Assembly: GCA_002316015.1 (NCBI GenBank)
Contig: DCCS01000017.1
Location: 69,531 to 81,623 of the forward strand
Direction: 5' to 3'
Length of the DNA: 12,093 bases
Source: Prevotellaceae bacterium UBA1075
GTDB taxonomy: Bacteria; Bacteroidota; Bacteroidia; Bacteroidales; Bacteroidaceae
This document shows positions 5,428-12,093 of the stretch, one piece after another. Made by a program: the position numbers and the translations under genes. Within the stretch, counting starts at the first letter, position 1. The number at the start of each line of letters is the position of its first letter. The notes under the pieces were generated by a model, which was not told the DNA's origin, ran no database searches, and was given only the letters and a program-made list of their open reading frames with translations.

Positions 5428-8400
5428 TCACAAGAGCGGCTCTATCACAAAATGGTAACTATAGGACTTTGCCCTCAGTTCGTACTTGGGCAGTGGACCC
5501 GGCCCACAACTGGCATTGCCCAGTCCACGCATGGCCGCGTCAAGATGCAACACGACCTCGGGACGATAGATGCTCTTCAACTGGTGGCGGTACTTCACCT
5601 GCCACAGTTCCTCATCGGAATAATGCTGTGCGCTGAAGCCCAGTTCACCGTCAAGGAGACGCACACGGATGCCCTTTCCCTTCTTGTCGGCCAGGGTCAG
5701 CCACTCCACATTGCACCGCTCGCCCATTGACTGGGGCTTGATGTATGACTCGGCCATTTCCTTCACTGTACTCTGGTAGCGACCCACGAAGGCTGCGTCA
5801 CAACGGTCGGGATAGTTCTCCATCGGGCCGCGCCCCAGCCACTCCACATGCTCCAGACTGGGATCGAGGACAGCCTGCAAGCCCAGGCGTGCAAAATCCT
5901 GGTTTTGGGTGTTTCCCATGCTGCACTTTACCTCGATGTGCCCGTCTGGCGTAATGCGGTAAGAGGTTTGTACGGGCACCTGGGTGCGGCCTTTATGTCC
6001 TGCTGTCACCATCTGGCTTACACTCACCGTCACGGTGTCGCCATGCGGCTGGTCTTGAAGCACCTCTTTGGTCTGTATTGCAGTACCAAGATTTGATCGG
6101 CGGTCATTGTTGATGCTTCGGTAACCGTTGAACAGGAAATTCCCGCCCAGGGCACGCTCTTCGGGAGCCAGCATCTGCTTGCCCGCATAGGCAAGATAAT
6201 TGATCGAGCCGTTCTGCTTGTCAAACGACACAGAGAAATCCTTGCCGCGCACAGTGAGCGTTCCGTTCCGCTCCTCGACAGTCAAAGGCTGCGTGCCGAT
6301 AATTCCGGAAGGCTCCACCACGGGTGTCCCGCCCAGGGCTATCTGCTCCGAGGCCACCTCGTGTCCTGCCTTTGCCCATGTGGTAGCGTGCCGCATACGC
6401 AGGGAGAGGTTGAGGTGATACATGCCCGGAGTGTCGGGTGCGCCGGCAGGCATGTCCACAAACGCGCTGTCGCCAGCCGCAACTGCGGGAAGGCTCACAA
6501 TGCCGGCCTGGATAGGCTGGCCGTCACGCAGCAGAGCGTAATGCAACTGAAAATCATCAAGGGGGAGGAAGGCATAGCGGTTGCGGATGCGCAACTTGCC
6601 ATCGGGCATCCGCTTGAAGTCCACATACTGGTACACCTTCTTCACTTGTTCCAGTTTGGGGGTCACCTGCCGGTCGGCCGTAACGATGCCGTTGCAGCAG
6701 AAGTCGTTGTCATTGGGATAGTCGCCAAAGCCGCCACCATAATACATGTTTGTAGTAGGCTCGCCCCACTTGCAGAGCCCTTGGTCTACCCAGTCCCAGA
6801 TGCAGCCTCCTATCATGCGCCTGCTTCCGAACTCGATGTAGTCCCAGTACTCCTTGAGGTTCCCTATGGCATTGCCCATGGCGTGGGCATACTCACACAG
6901 GAAATAAGGACGGCCCTGTTTGCCGGCATCCATGTCGGAGCGTATCATGTTGTCCACGCTGGGGTACATGTGGCTGTCCATGTCGGCCACCTCGTTCATG
7001 CCCTCGTAATGCACCATGCGCCCATCCAGGGCGTTGATGGCCTTCTTTGAGGCCACGAAATTGTCGCCCCCTCCGCTCTCGTTGCCCATGCTCCAGAATA
7101 TGACACTTGGATGATTGCGGTCACGCAGTACCATGCGTACCTCGCGGTCCACATACTGAGCCTGCCACGAGGGCATGCGGCTCAGGCGGTGATTGGCATG
7201 GCACTCCACATCGGCCTCGTCCATGATGTAGATGCCATAGTAGTCGCAGAGCGCGTATAGGCGCGGGTCGTTGGGATAGTGGCTGGTGCGGAGAGTGTTG
7301 AGGTTGTGCCGCTTCATCATCAGCACATCCTTCACCATGCTCTCCAGAGGCACAGCCTTTCCATGGACAGGGTCGGTGTCATGCCTGTTGGTGCCCTTGA
7401 AGAGCACGCGCCTGTTGTTGATGAACACGCGCCCGTCTCGGTTCTCTATCTTTCGGAATCCGAACTTCTGGGTGCTGATGTCGCCATTCACGGCCACATT
7501 GACCGTGTATAGATTGGGGGTCTCGGCAGTCCACAGAAGTGGATTGGCCACGTCCAGGCTCAGTTGCAGCAGAGCGGTGTCCCCCTTGGCCAAAGGCTCG
7601 GTGCGTCCCACGACAGCCGTCTGCACCGGTTTGCCATCGGGGCCAACCAGAGCCACATCCGCCTTGACCATCCCTGCCTTCTTGCCCGCGTTGAGCACCT
7701 TGAGTTGGACATTCATGCGCGCGTGCCGCAAGTCGTGGCTCAACTGGCTGGTGAGGTACACGTCCTGTGCATGGAGTCTCTGCCGTGCCTCCAGATATAC
7801 CTCGCGATGGATGCCGCTCATGCGGAACATGTCCTGGTCCTCGATATACGAACCGTCCGACCAGCGATAGACCTCCACACACACCAGGTTCTTCCTGCCC
7901 GTCTTCAGATAGCGGGTCACATTGAACTCACTGTCGTTGTTGGGGCCCTGCGTGTAGCCCACCTTCCTGCCGTTGACCCACACATAGGCAGCACTGTACA
8001 CGCCATTGAAATGCAGGTATATCTCACGCCCTTCCCACGAGGCTGGCACCTCCACCGTGCGCCTGTAACTGCCCACAGCGTTTGGCTCCTTGAGAATGGT
8101 GAAGCCCTCCTGTCCACGGATGAGCGGGGGAAGGTTGCGGAAGGGGTAGGTGATGTTGGTATATATGGGTGTGCCGTATCCCTGCATCTCCCAGCAGGAA
8201 GGCACGGGTATCTGTTTCCAGTCCTTGGCATCGAAGCCTGGCTTGTAGAAATCCACAGGCCTGTCCTCGGGCTTTGCCGACCAGTGGAACTGCCACTGCC
8301 CGTTGAGCGAGAGGCGCAGACTGCTGTGCGGGGCAAGCCAGGGCTTCCTGTAAGCCTCGTCGTCCTTCATCTCCTTTTCATTGGGATAGAGCAGCATGGT

Positions 8401-8982
8401 AGCGCGTCCGGGCTCCTTGTTGATGCCAAAGACGGTCTCGTTTTCCCAGTCGTTCTTGCTCTTTCCCAGGTTGGTCTGCACGCTTGTCTTCAGATTGGTC
8501 TTCACCAGTCTCCAGCGCACAGCCTCGTCCGAGTCATCAAGTTTCACCTGCCACACACGTCCACCTGGCTGGCAGTTGTCGTTGTAGCCCAGTTTCAGTC
8601 CTCCTGCCGCGCAGGTCAGCGTGTAAGTGTCCTCGGCCACCTGCTTGAGTTTCCACTGCTGGTTGGCGTTGTCGGGATTTATATCCCAGGGGCACACTTC
8701 TCCCGCGTTGTTCCCATGGTTGCCATTGTCCAAGGCCATCTGGGTCTGCGGATTGACCAGCACGAAATAGCCGTCACGGGCGGATGGCTTGATGTTCCAC
8801 ACTTGATTGCCCGACTTCTTGTTGACGGGGTTAAAGGTCATTATGCCCCCCGTACATTCCAGGGCCAGGCCGCTTCCGATTTCCATACGGTAACCCTGCG
8901 TTGGTGAAAAGTCCTGGGCAACTGGTGACATCCAGGGAACGAACAGGCAAAACAAGGCCAGGAGCGTTTTTGATGTTCTCAT
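5428..8982 (-). CDS. Secreted LacZ-type beta-galactosidase (GH2) with N-terminal ricin-type lectin domain
   Basis: This 1184-residue enzyme is predicted to cleave terminal beta-galactosides. Signal peptide 1-22 (cut near VAQ; no lipobox) points to the periplasm. Residues 31-161 form a three-part beta-trefoil lectin with QVW (60-62), QQW (108-110) and VRW (155-157). Then come the GH2 sugar-binding domain (about 222-400, with SDGSYIEDQD at 375-384), an Ig-like domain (about 401-505), the TIM barrel (about 506-800), a further beta-domain and a C-terminal Bgal_small-type domain (about 925-1180). The acid/base is Glu635 (MGNES) and the nucleophile Glu697 (LCEYAH). LacZ His357, His391, Glu416, His418 and His540 match His534, His568, Glu593, His595 and His700. 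LacZ Trp999 is replaced by Cys1159. The extra length over LacZ (1024) is mostly the lectin. No SusC/SusD pair or regulator lies nearby. Substrate could be a host or plant galactoside rather than lactose. Confidence 0.95.
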   Translation of the reverse strand: MRTSKTLLALFCLFVPWMSPVAQDFSPTQGYRMEIGSGLALECTGGIMTFNPVNKKSGNQVWNIKPSARDGYFVLVNPQTQMALDNGNHGNNAGEVCPWDINPDNANQQWKLKQVAEDTYTLTCAAGGLKLGYNDNCQPGGRVWQVKLDDSDEAVRWRLVKTNLKTSVQTNLGKSKNDWENETVFGINKEPGRATMLLYPNEKEMKDDEAYRKPWLAPHSSLRLSLNGQWQFHWSAKPEDRPVDFYKPGFDAKDWKQIPVPSCWEMQGYGTPIYTNITYPFRNLPPLIRGQEGFTILKEPNAVGSYRRTVEVPASWEGREIYLHFNGVYSAAYVWVNGRKVGYTQGPNNDSEFNVTRYLKTGRKNLVCVEVYRWSDGSYIEDQDMFRMSGIHREVYLEARQRLHAQDVYLTSQLSHDLRHARMNVQLKVLNAGKKAGMVKADVALVGPDGKPVQTAVVGRTEPLAKGDTALLQLSLDVANPLLWTAETPNLYTVNVAVNGDISTQKFGFRKIENRDGRVFINNRRVLFKGTNRHDTDPVHGKAVPLESMVKDVLMMKRHNLNTLRTSHYPNDPRLYALCDYYGIYIMDEADVECHANHRLSRMPSWQAQYVDREVRMVLRDRNHPSVIFWSMGNESGGGDNFVASKKAINALDGRMVHYEGMNEVADMDSHMYPSVDNMIRSDMDAGKQGRPYFLCEYAHAMGNAIGNLKEYWDYIEFGSRRMIGGCIWDWVDQGLCKWGEPTTNMYYGGGFGDYPNDNDFCCNGIVTADRQVTPKLEQVKKVYQYVDFKRMPDGKLRIRNRYAFLPLDDFQLHYALLRDGQPIQAGIVSLPAVAAGDSAFVDMPAGAPDTPGMYHLNLSLRMRHATTWAKAGHEVASEQIALGGTPVVEPSGIIGTQPLTVEERNGTLTVRGKDFSVSFDKQNGSINYLAYAGKQMLAPEERALGGNFLFNGYRSINNDRRSNLGTAIQTKEVLQDQPHGDTVTVSVSQMVTAGHKGRTQVPVQTSYRITPDGHIEVKCSMGNTQNQDFARLGLQAVLDPSLEHVEWLGRGPMENYPDRCDAAFVGRYQSTVKEMAESYIKPQSMGERCNVEWLTLADKKGKGIRVRLLDGELGFSAQHYSDEELWQVKYRHQLKSIYRPEVVLHLDAAMRGLGNASCGPGPLPKYELRAKSYSYHFVIEPLL

Positions 8983-9025
8983 AAAAACAATGTGTTATTT
9001 GACTGATAGAAATGATTTCTTGCAA

Positions 9026-9036
9026 CAAAGATAACG
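9026..9036 (-). promoter_or_regulatory. -7 element of the beta-galactosidase promoter
   Basis: On the - strand TATCTTTG (9033-9026) fits TAnnTTTG and would give a 5' leader of about 35 nt. The expected -33 position, about 20 nt upstream, holds only a weak TTAG, which may mean the promoter needs an activator. Confidence 0.45.
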
Positions 9037-9052
9037 CTTTCTGTACTAATTT

Positions 9053-9063
9053 CGCTAACTTTG
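9053..9063 (+). promoter_or_regulatory. -7 element of the promoter for the ABM-fold gene
   Basis: TAACTTTG (9056-9063) fits TAnnTTTG on the + strand, but no good -33 element is seen about 20 nt upstream. It faces away from the beta-galactosidase -7 element, and the two 11-nt blocks (9026-9036 and 9053-9063) are inverted copies at 9 of 11 positions. Confidence 0.35.
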
Positions 9064-9111
9064 CCCCCAAGAAAAGAGCATGACATTATTTTATGCCTTA
9101 TATTATTAAAG

Positions 9112-9118
9112 AAAGGAG
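9112..9118 (+). promoter_or_regulatory. Strong Shine-Dalgarno sequence
   Basis: AAAGGAG lies 9 nt before the ATG at 9128. Every other gene in the window lacks such a site, so this one settles the start and suggests unusually strong or differently controlled translation. Confidence 0.7.
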
Positions 9119-9127
9119 ACAAAAGCA

Positions 9128-9406
9128 ATGATTAGAGTAAACTGTTTCTTCCAGGCCAAGGACGGAGAGTACAAGCGCGCGCTGGAGGCAGCCATCGCAC
9201 TGGTGGCCAAGTCCCGTTCGCACAACGGGTGTGTGTCATATGATGCCTTTGAGAGCGCCACCCGGCCCGGAGTGTTTGTCATCGTGGAGACTTGGGAAAG
9301 CCAGGCCGTGCTGGACGCGCACATGTCCACACCTGAGTTCAAGGAGTATGTGGGCATCATGCAGGAATGCGGCGAGCTGAAAGTTGAGGTAATGGAGAAG
9401 AAGTAA
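9128..9406 (+). CDS. Antibiotic biosynthesis monooxygenase (ABM)-fold protein, putative quinol monooxygenase
   Basis: This 92-residue cytosolic protein has the dimeric alpha/beta (ferredoxin-like) ABM fold. It starts with strand MIRVNCFFQA, then a helix (about 12-30), a GCVSYDAF strand (34-41), VFVIVETW (49-56) and a helix opening with the family's ExW...A.DAHM pattern (Glu54, Trp56, His65), closing with strand LKVEVME. Length matches the YgiN/LsrG-type subgroup (about 95-105). Known members oxidise quinols or polyketides without cofactors, isomerise small carbonyl metabolites as LsrG does, or bind haem; the substrate here cannot be told. It is divergent from the beta-galactosidase, with 145 bp between the two starts, and is cut off from mltG by a strong hairpin, so it is probably monocistronic. 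The start is fixed by the AAAGGAG. Confidence 0.88.
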   Translation: MIRVNCFFQAKDGEYKRALEAAIALVAKSRSHNGCVSYDAFESATRPGVFVIVETWESQAVLDAHMSTPEFKEYVGIMQECGELKVEVMEKK

Positions 9407-9412
9407 GTGCCC

Positions 9413-9518
9413 GGCAGGCCCCGTCCTGCCACAAGTGGCGGAACGGACTGCCTGCACAAGGGGAAAACAAGGCCAAATCCCATCATCCCGGAAGGGAAGA
9501 TGGGACTTGGCACATTTT
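9413..9518 (+). terminator. Hairpins after the ABM gene, likely terminator
   Basis: A small hairpin GGCAGG/CCTGCC (9413-9430) follows the stop. The main one spans 9472-9511: about 16-17 pairs with two mismatches, made of GCCAA/TTGGC, TCCCATC/GATGGGA and TCCC/GGGA, capped by a GGAA (GNRA-type) tetraloop. It is followed after three bases by TTTT (9515-9518). This is the most terminator-like structure on the + strand here and separates the ABM gene from mltG. Confidence 0.6.
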
Positions 9519-9550
9519 GACTTCACCCTGACTTTACAAGAACCACGACA

Positions 9551-10621
9551 ATGGCAGATACAGGAAAAGGCGAACAGGCCGCCCCGCTGGTGAAGTCCGG
9601 CAAGGCAGGCACAGGCACGAGAAAGAGGACGGGGCTTTACGCAGCCTATGTTATCCTGGCGGCAGCCATCACAGCCGCAGGTGTGACACTTGGCGGACTG
9701 CTCGTCCCGCGCGGCCAGTGGACATCCGACAAGGATGGCTTCCTCTATGTTGACCAGGACGACACTCCCGACTCTGTGAAGGCAAAGAGTGGGCTGGGGT
9801 GGAGGATGAGTCTGTGCGCCAGTCTGCTGGATTACCACCCGCGCACAGGACGCTATGGCACATGTGACATGGCAGCGCTCACGCTCTTCCGGCGGCTGAG
9901 AAACGGGCGGCAAGAACCCGTAAGGCTCACCATCCCCTGTGTTCGCACCCTGGACCAAATGGCCCGCTACCTGGGCAGCCATCTGATGATGAGCAGCCAG
10001 GAGGCTCTCTCTTATATGGGGGACAGCAGCAAATGCGCCTCGCTGGGATACTCCAGGGAGGAACTCCCGGCACTCTTTGTCCCGGACACCTACGAAGTAT
10101 ATTGGGACACCAGCATGGATGCCTTCATGCACAGGATGCTCAGGGAACACGAGCACTTCTGGAAAGGCGACCGGACACGGAAGGCCCAGACATGCGGGCT
10201 CACACCCAACGAGGTGTGCACCCTGGCAAGCATCGTGGACGAGGAGACCGCAAACAAGGCCGAGAAGCCCGATATCGCGGCCATGTACATCAACCGTCTG
10301 AGGCTGGGCATGCCACTGCAGGCCGACCCCACCGTAAAGTTTGCCGTGGGTGACTTCACGCTAAGGCGCATCTACCACGGGCATCTCATGACACAAAGCC
10401 CATATAACACTTACCGGAACACCGGTTTGCCGCCAGGCCCCATACGCGTGGCAAGCATAGAGGGGATAGACGCGGTGCTCGACCACAGCGACCACCCCTA
10501 CCTGTACATGTGTGCCAAGGAGGACTTCTCGGGCACCCACCGCTTTGCGGCCACCTACCAAGAACACCTGCAAAACGCGCGCCGTTATGCTGAGGCATTG
10601 GACAAACGGGGTGTCAGATAA
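9551..10621 (+). CDS. mltG: Endolytic peptidoglycan transglycosylase MltG (YceG-like)
   Basis: This 356-residue enzyme is predicted to be anchored in the inner membrane by one helix (about 29-51) with the catalytic part in the periplasm. The family cuts nascent peptidoglycan strands and so sets glycan length. Visible landmarks: the family's PDTY motif in LFVPDTYEVYW (175-185); ASIVDEETANKAEK (226-239) aligned with the E. coli ASIVEKET active-site stretch, so the catalytic Glu is in the Glu231-Glu232 pair; MYINRLRLGMPLQADPTV (245-262); and SPYNTYRNTGLPPGPI (283-298). Length is close to E. coli MltG (340). In this copy the first acid of the EKE motif is Asp. The next gene begins 34 nt downstream and is likely co-transcribed. 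No promoter or Shine-Dalgarno was found before the ATG. Confidence 0.95.
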   Translation: MADTGKGEQAAPLVKSGKAGTGTRKRTGLYAAYVILAAAITAAGVTLGGLLVPRGQWTSDKDGFLYVDQDDTPDSVKAKSGLGWRMSLCASLLDYHPRTGRYGTCDMAALTLFRRLRNGRQEPVRLTIPCVRTLDQMARYLGSHLMMSSQEALSYMGDSSKCASLGYSREELPALFVPDTYEVYWDTSMDAFMHRMLREHEHFWKGDRTRKAQTCGLTPNEVCTLASIVDEETANKAEKPDIAAMYINRLRLGMPLQADPTVKFAVGDFTLRRIYHGHLMTQSPYNTYRNTGLPPGPIRVASIEGIDAVLDHSDHPYLYMCAKEDFSGTHRFAATYQEHLQNARRYAEALDKRGVR

Positions 10622-10655
10622 TGGGTGTCAGAAACTCAAGGCCACAAAAAAACGC

Positions 10656-11786
10656 ATGAAAATGAAAGAAATAGCAGCCCGGCCGCAAAGGCTTGAGTCA
10701 CTGGATGCGCTGAGAGGGTTTGACATGCTCTTCATCATGGGGGGAGCGGCTGTCATCACGGCCATGGCGGGCTTCTTTCCCGAGAGTGCCACGTGGCAAG
10801 CCATTGCCGAACAGATGACCCATGCCAGCTGGGACGGCCTTCGGCATCACGACACTATTTTCCCACTTTTCCTGTTCATAGCAGGCGCGTCCTTTCCCTA
10901 CTCGCTGGAGAAACAGCGAGAGAAAGGGATGAGCCACAGAGGCATTGTGACCAAAGTGGTCACACGGGGCTTCACGCTGATGGCATTAGGCTGGGTGTGC
11001 AATGGGATACTGAAACTGGAATTTGCCGAACTGCGTTTTTGGAGTGTGCTGGCACGCATAGGCATGGCGTGGATGTGCGGTGCGCTCATCTACATGCATG
11101 TGCGCAGTGTGAAGCGCATTCTGCTGATTGTGCTCGCTTTGCTGGTATGCTACAGCCTGGTGTCAAGCCTGGTGGTGGCTCCGGACATGCCAGGGGCCAA
11201 TGCCCTGACGCGCGAGGGCAACATCGCTTGTTATATAGACCGCACGCTATTCGGAGCACACTGCTATCGTCCCGACTACGACCCAGAGGGGCTCCTCTCC
11301 ACCATCCCCGCCATAGGCACAGCCCTGCTGGGCATGCTCAGCGGACGTTGGATAAAGACAGAGCGCGAGGGGCTGAGCGGGACACACAAGGCCTTGGCCA
11401 TGTGCGTGGCAGGAATCGCACTGGGCTTTGTGGGATACCTGTGGAGTTTCTGGACTCCCATCAACAAGGCTCTGTGGTCCAGTTCCTTTGTGTGCGTGGT
11501 AGCCTGCTACTCACTCATCATGCTGGCTCTCTTCTATTATATAATAGACGTGAGGAAATGGCGTGGCTGGGACTTCTTCTTTGTGGTCATCGGCATGAAC
11601 TCCATCGCCATCTACATGCTTCCGCGTTTTGTCAATTTCGGTTTCATGCGTGACCGTCTGCTGGGTGGCGTGGTGGGACTGTTCCCCGAAGTTTGCTACC
11701 CGGTGGTGGAGCCTGTCTCCTACATCATCACCTGGTGGATATTTCTCTACATCATGTACCGCTACAGGATTTTCCTGAAAGTGTAG
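10656..11786 (+). CDS. HGSNAT/DUF5009-type membrane acyltransferase
   Basis: This 376-residue multi-spanning protein has about 10-11 helices and resembles the bacterial relatives of lysosomal heparan-alpha-glucosaminide N-acetyltransferase, which pass acetyl from cytosolic acetyl-CoA across a membrane to an amino sugar. Matches to HGSNAT: RLESLDALRGFDM near the start; HASWDGL (56-62), whose His56 aligns with the essential HGSNAT His269, followed by IFPLFLFIAGAS; YDPEGLLSTIP (208-218); PINKALWSSSFV (268-279); and GMNSIAIYM (313-321). The ATG at 10656 (or 10662) is chosen because it begins just before the conserved region. An in-frame ATG at 10512 would overlap mltG by 110 nt and add 48 residues of unrelated sequence. 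The 34-nt gap to mltG suggests an operon and a glycan substrate, which is inference. Confidence 0.88.
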   Translation: MKMKEIAARPQRLESLDALRGFDMLFIMGGAAVITAMAGFFPESATWQAIAEQMTHASWDGLRHHDTIFPLFLFIAGASFPYSLEKQREKGMSHRGIVTKVVTRGFTLMALGWVCNGILKLEFAELRFWSVLARIGMAWMCGALIYMHVRSVKRILLIVLALLVCYSLVSSLVVAPDMPGANALTREGNIACYIDRTLFGAHCYRPDYDPEGLLSTIPAIGTALLGMLSGRWIKTEREGLSGTHKALAMCVAGIALGFVGYLWSFWTPINKALWSSSFVCVVACYSLIMLALFYYIIDVRKWRGWDFFFVVIGMNSIAIYMLPRFVNFGFMRDRLLGGVVGLFPEVCYPVVEPVSYIITWWIFLYIMYRYRIFLKV

Positions 11787-11887
11787 GCTATTGTTGGCGC
11801 GTCTGCCCGGCAAGGCACAGCATGTGGGGTTTTCATGCTTGCGAGAGGGGTTTCCTCGTCACCATAGCCAGGCAAGTGCGTGGTGGC

Positions 11888-11921
11888 CTGCGCTCCGGCA
11901 AACCGTTACGGGCAGTTTTTT
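11888..11921 (+). terminator. Candidate intrinsic terminator of the mltG operon
   Basis: CTGC (11888-11891) pairs with GCAG (11912-11915), and after a 3-nt bulge CCG (11895-11897) pairs with CGG (11909-11911). TTTTTT (11916-11921) follows directly. The stem is weak, but the six-T run is the longest in the gap and is correctly placed about 130 nt after the stop. Confidence 0.4.
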
Positions 11922-12043
11922 ATACCTGCCTCAGTTTCTCCTGATTATAGTGTCGCTTGCCGTATTCGGCTCCGACGTGTTTCCGGTCGGATCTGCCGGA
12001 TGGTCTCACCCCTTGCGTTTGTCATTGTTGATACCCGGTTCTT

Positions 12044-12093
12044 CCCGCCGAAGTAGTACTGCCCCGCCCGCCGAAGTAGTACTGCCCCGCCCG
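12044..12093. repeat. Tandem repeat, 23-bp period, running off the window
   Basis: A 23-bp unit beginning CCCGCCGAAGTAGTACTG and ending CCCCG is repeated exactly at 12044-12066 and 12067-12089, with the first four bases of a third copy at 12090-12093. There is no variation between copies and no spacer. The total copy number is unknown because the array passes the edge. Confidence 0.85.

Larger units (their letters stand above)
11787..12093. other. Non-coding region after the acyltransferase gene
   Basis: I see no gene in these 307 bp. They hold a terminator candidate (11888-11921), a 6-bp hairpin TCCGAC/GTCGGA with a 9-nt loop (11971-11991), and a tandem repeat at the right edge (12044-12093). 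Open frames here are short and lack family resemblance. Confidence 0.6.

Noticed and set aside
7564..8907. 447-codon + strand open frame opposite the beta-galactosidase
   Set aside because: It is antisense to a fully recognisable GH2 enzyme, and its translation shows no domain or membrane pattern.
10512..10655. Upstream start for the acyltransferase
   Set aside because: It would overlap mltG by 110 nt in another frame and add 48 residues unlike the family; conserved sequence begins just after the ATG at 10656.
5428..11786. A single polysaccharide-utilisation locus including the beta-galactosidase and the acyltransferase
   Set aside because: No SusC/SusD pair, hybrid two-component regulator or anti-sigma pair is present, and mltG and hairpins separate the two genes on opposite strands.
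11950..12010. tRNA-like fold
   Set aside because: Only one 6-bp hairpin forms; there is no acceptor stem, TTC loop or anticodon arm in register.
12044..12093. CRISPR array
   Set aside because: The 23-bp units abut directly with no spacers, and no cas gene is present.

Overview
The window looks like a chromosomal segment from a GC-rich member of the Bacteroidales, most likely Prevotellaceae or a close relative; species is not resolved. Several signs agree. Candidate promoters fit the Bacteroidetes -33/-7 pattern (TTTG or TTG, about 20 nt, TAnnTTTG). Most starts lack a Shine-Dalgarno sequence. The protein families (a FadL/OmpP1 porin, a secreted LacZ-type GH2 enzyme with a lectin domain, and an HGSNAT/DUF5009-type membrane acyltransferase) are usual for this group. 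There is no phage, integrase, transposase, CRISPR array, rRNA or tRNA. The content is mainly core metabolism and envelope genes, and I see no clear new multi-gene system.

Layout. Bases 1-407 are a non-coding leader that opens with a 22-bp tandem repeat and holds a well-formed promoter with repeated motifs. It is followed on the + strand by a P-II regulator (408-764), an Amt ammonium channel (908-2164) and a small outer-membrane barrel resembling TorF/Gcw_chp porins (2328-3071): a nitrogen-uptake locus with components for cytoplasm, inner membrane and perhaps outer membrane. A 458-bp convergent gap rich in stem-loops follows. Next come two - strand genes: a FadL/OmpP1-type channel (5017-3530) with its own promoter, and upstream of it a 1184-residue secreted beta-galactosidase (8982-5428). 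A 410-bp gap containing a perfect 19-bp inverted repeat lies between them.

The beta-galactosidase is divergent from a small antibiotic-biosynthesis-monooxygenase-fold protein (9128-9406); two back-to-back -7 elements sit in the shared 145 bp. After a strong hairpin come mltG (9551-10621) and, 34 nt later, an HGSNAT-like acyltransferase (10656-11786), probably one operon. Bases 11787-12093 are non-coding and end in a 23-bp tandem repeat that runs off the window.

Most worth a second look are the mltG/acyltransferase pairing, the beta-galactosidase with a complete glycone site but a Cys where LacZ has aglycone-site Trp999, the repeats in the P-II promoter, the perfect palindrome at 5346-5403, and the short tandem arrays at both ends.
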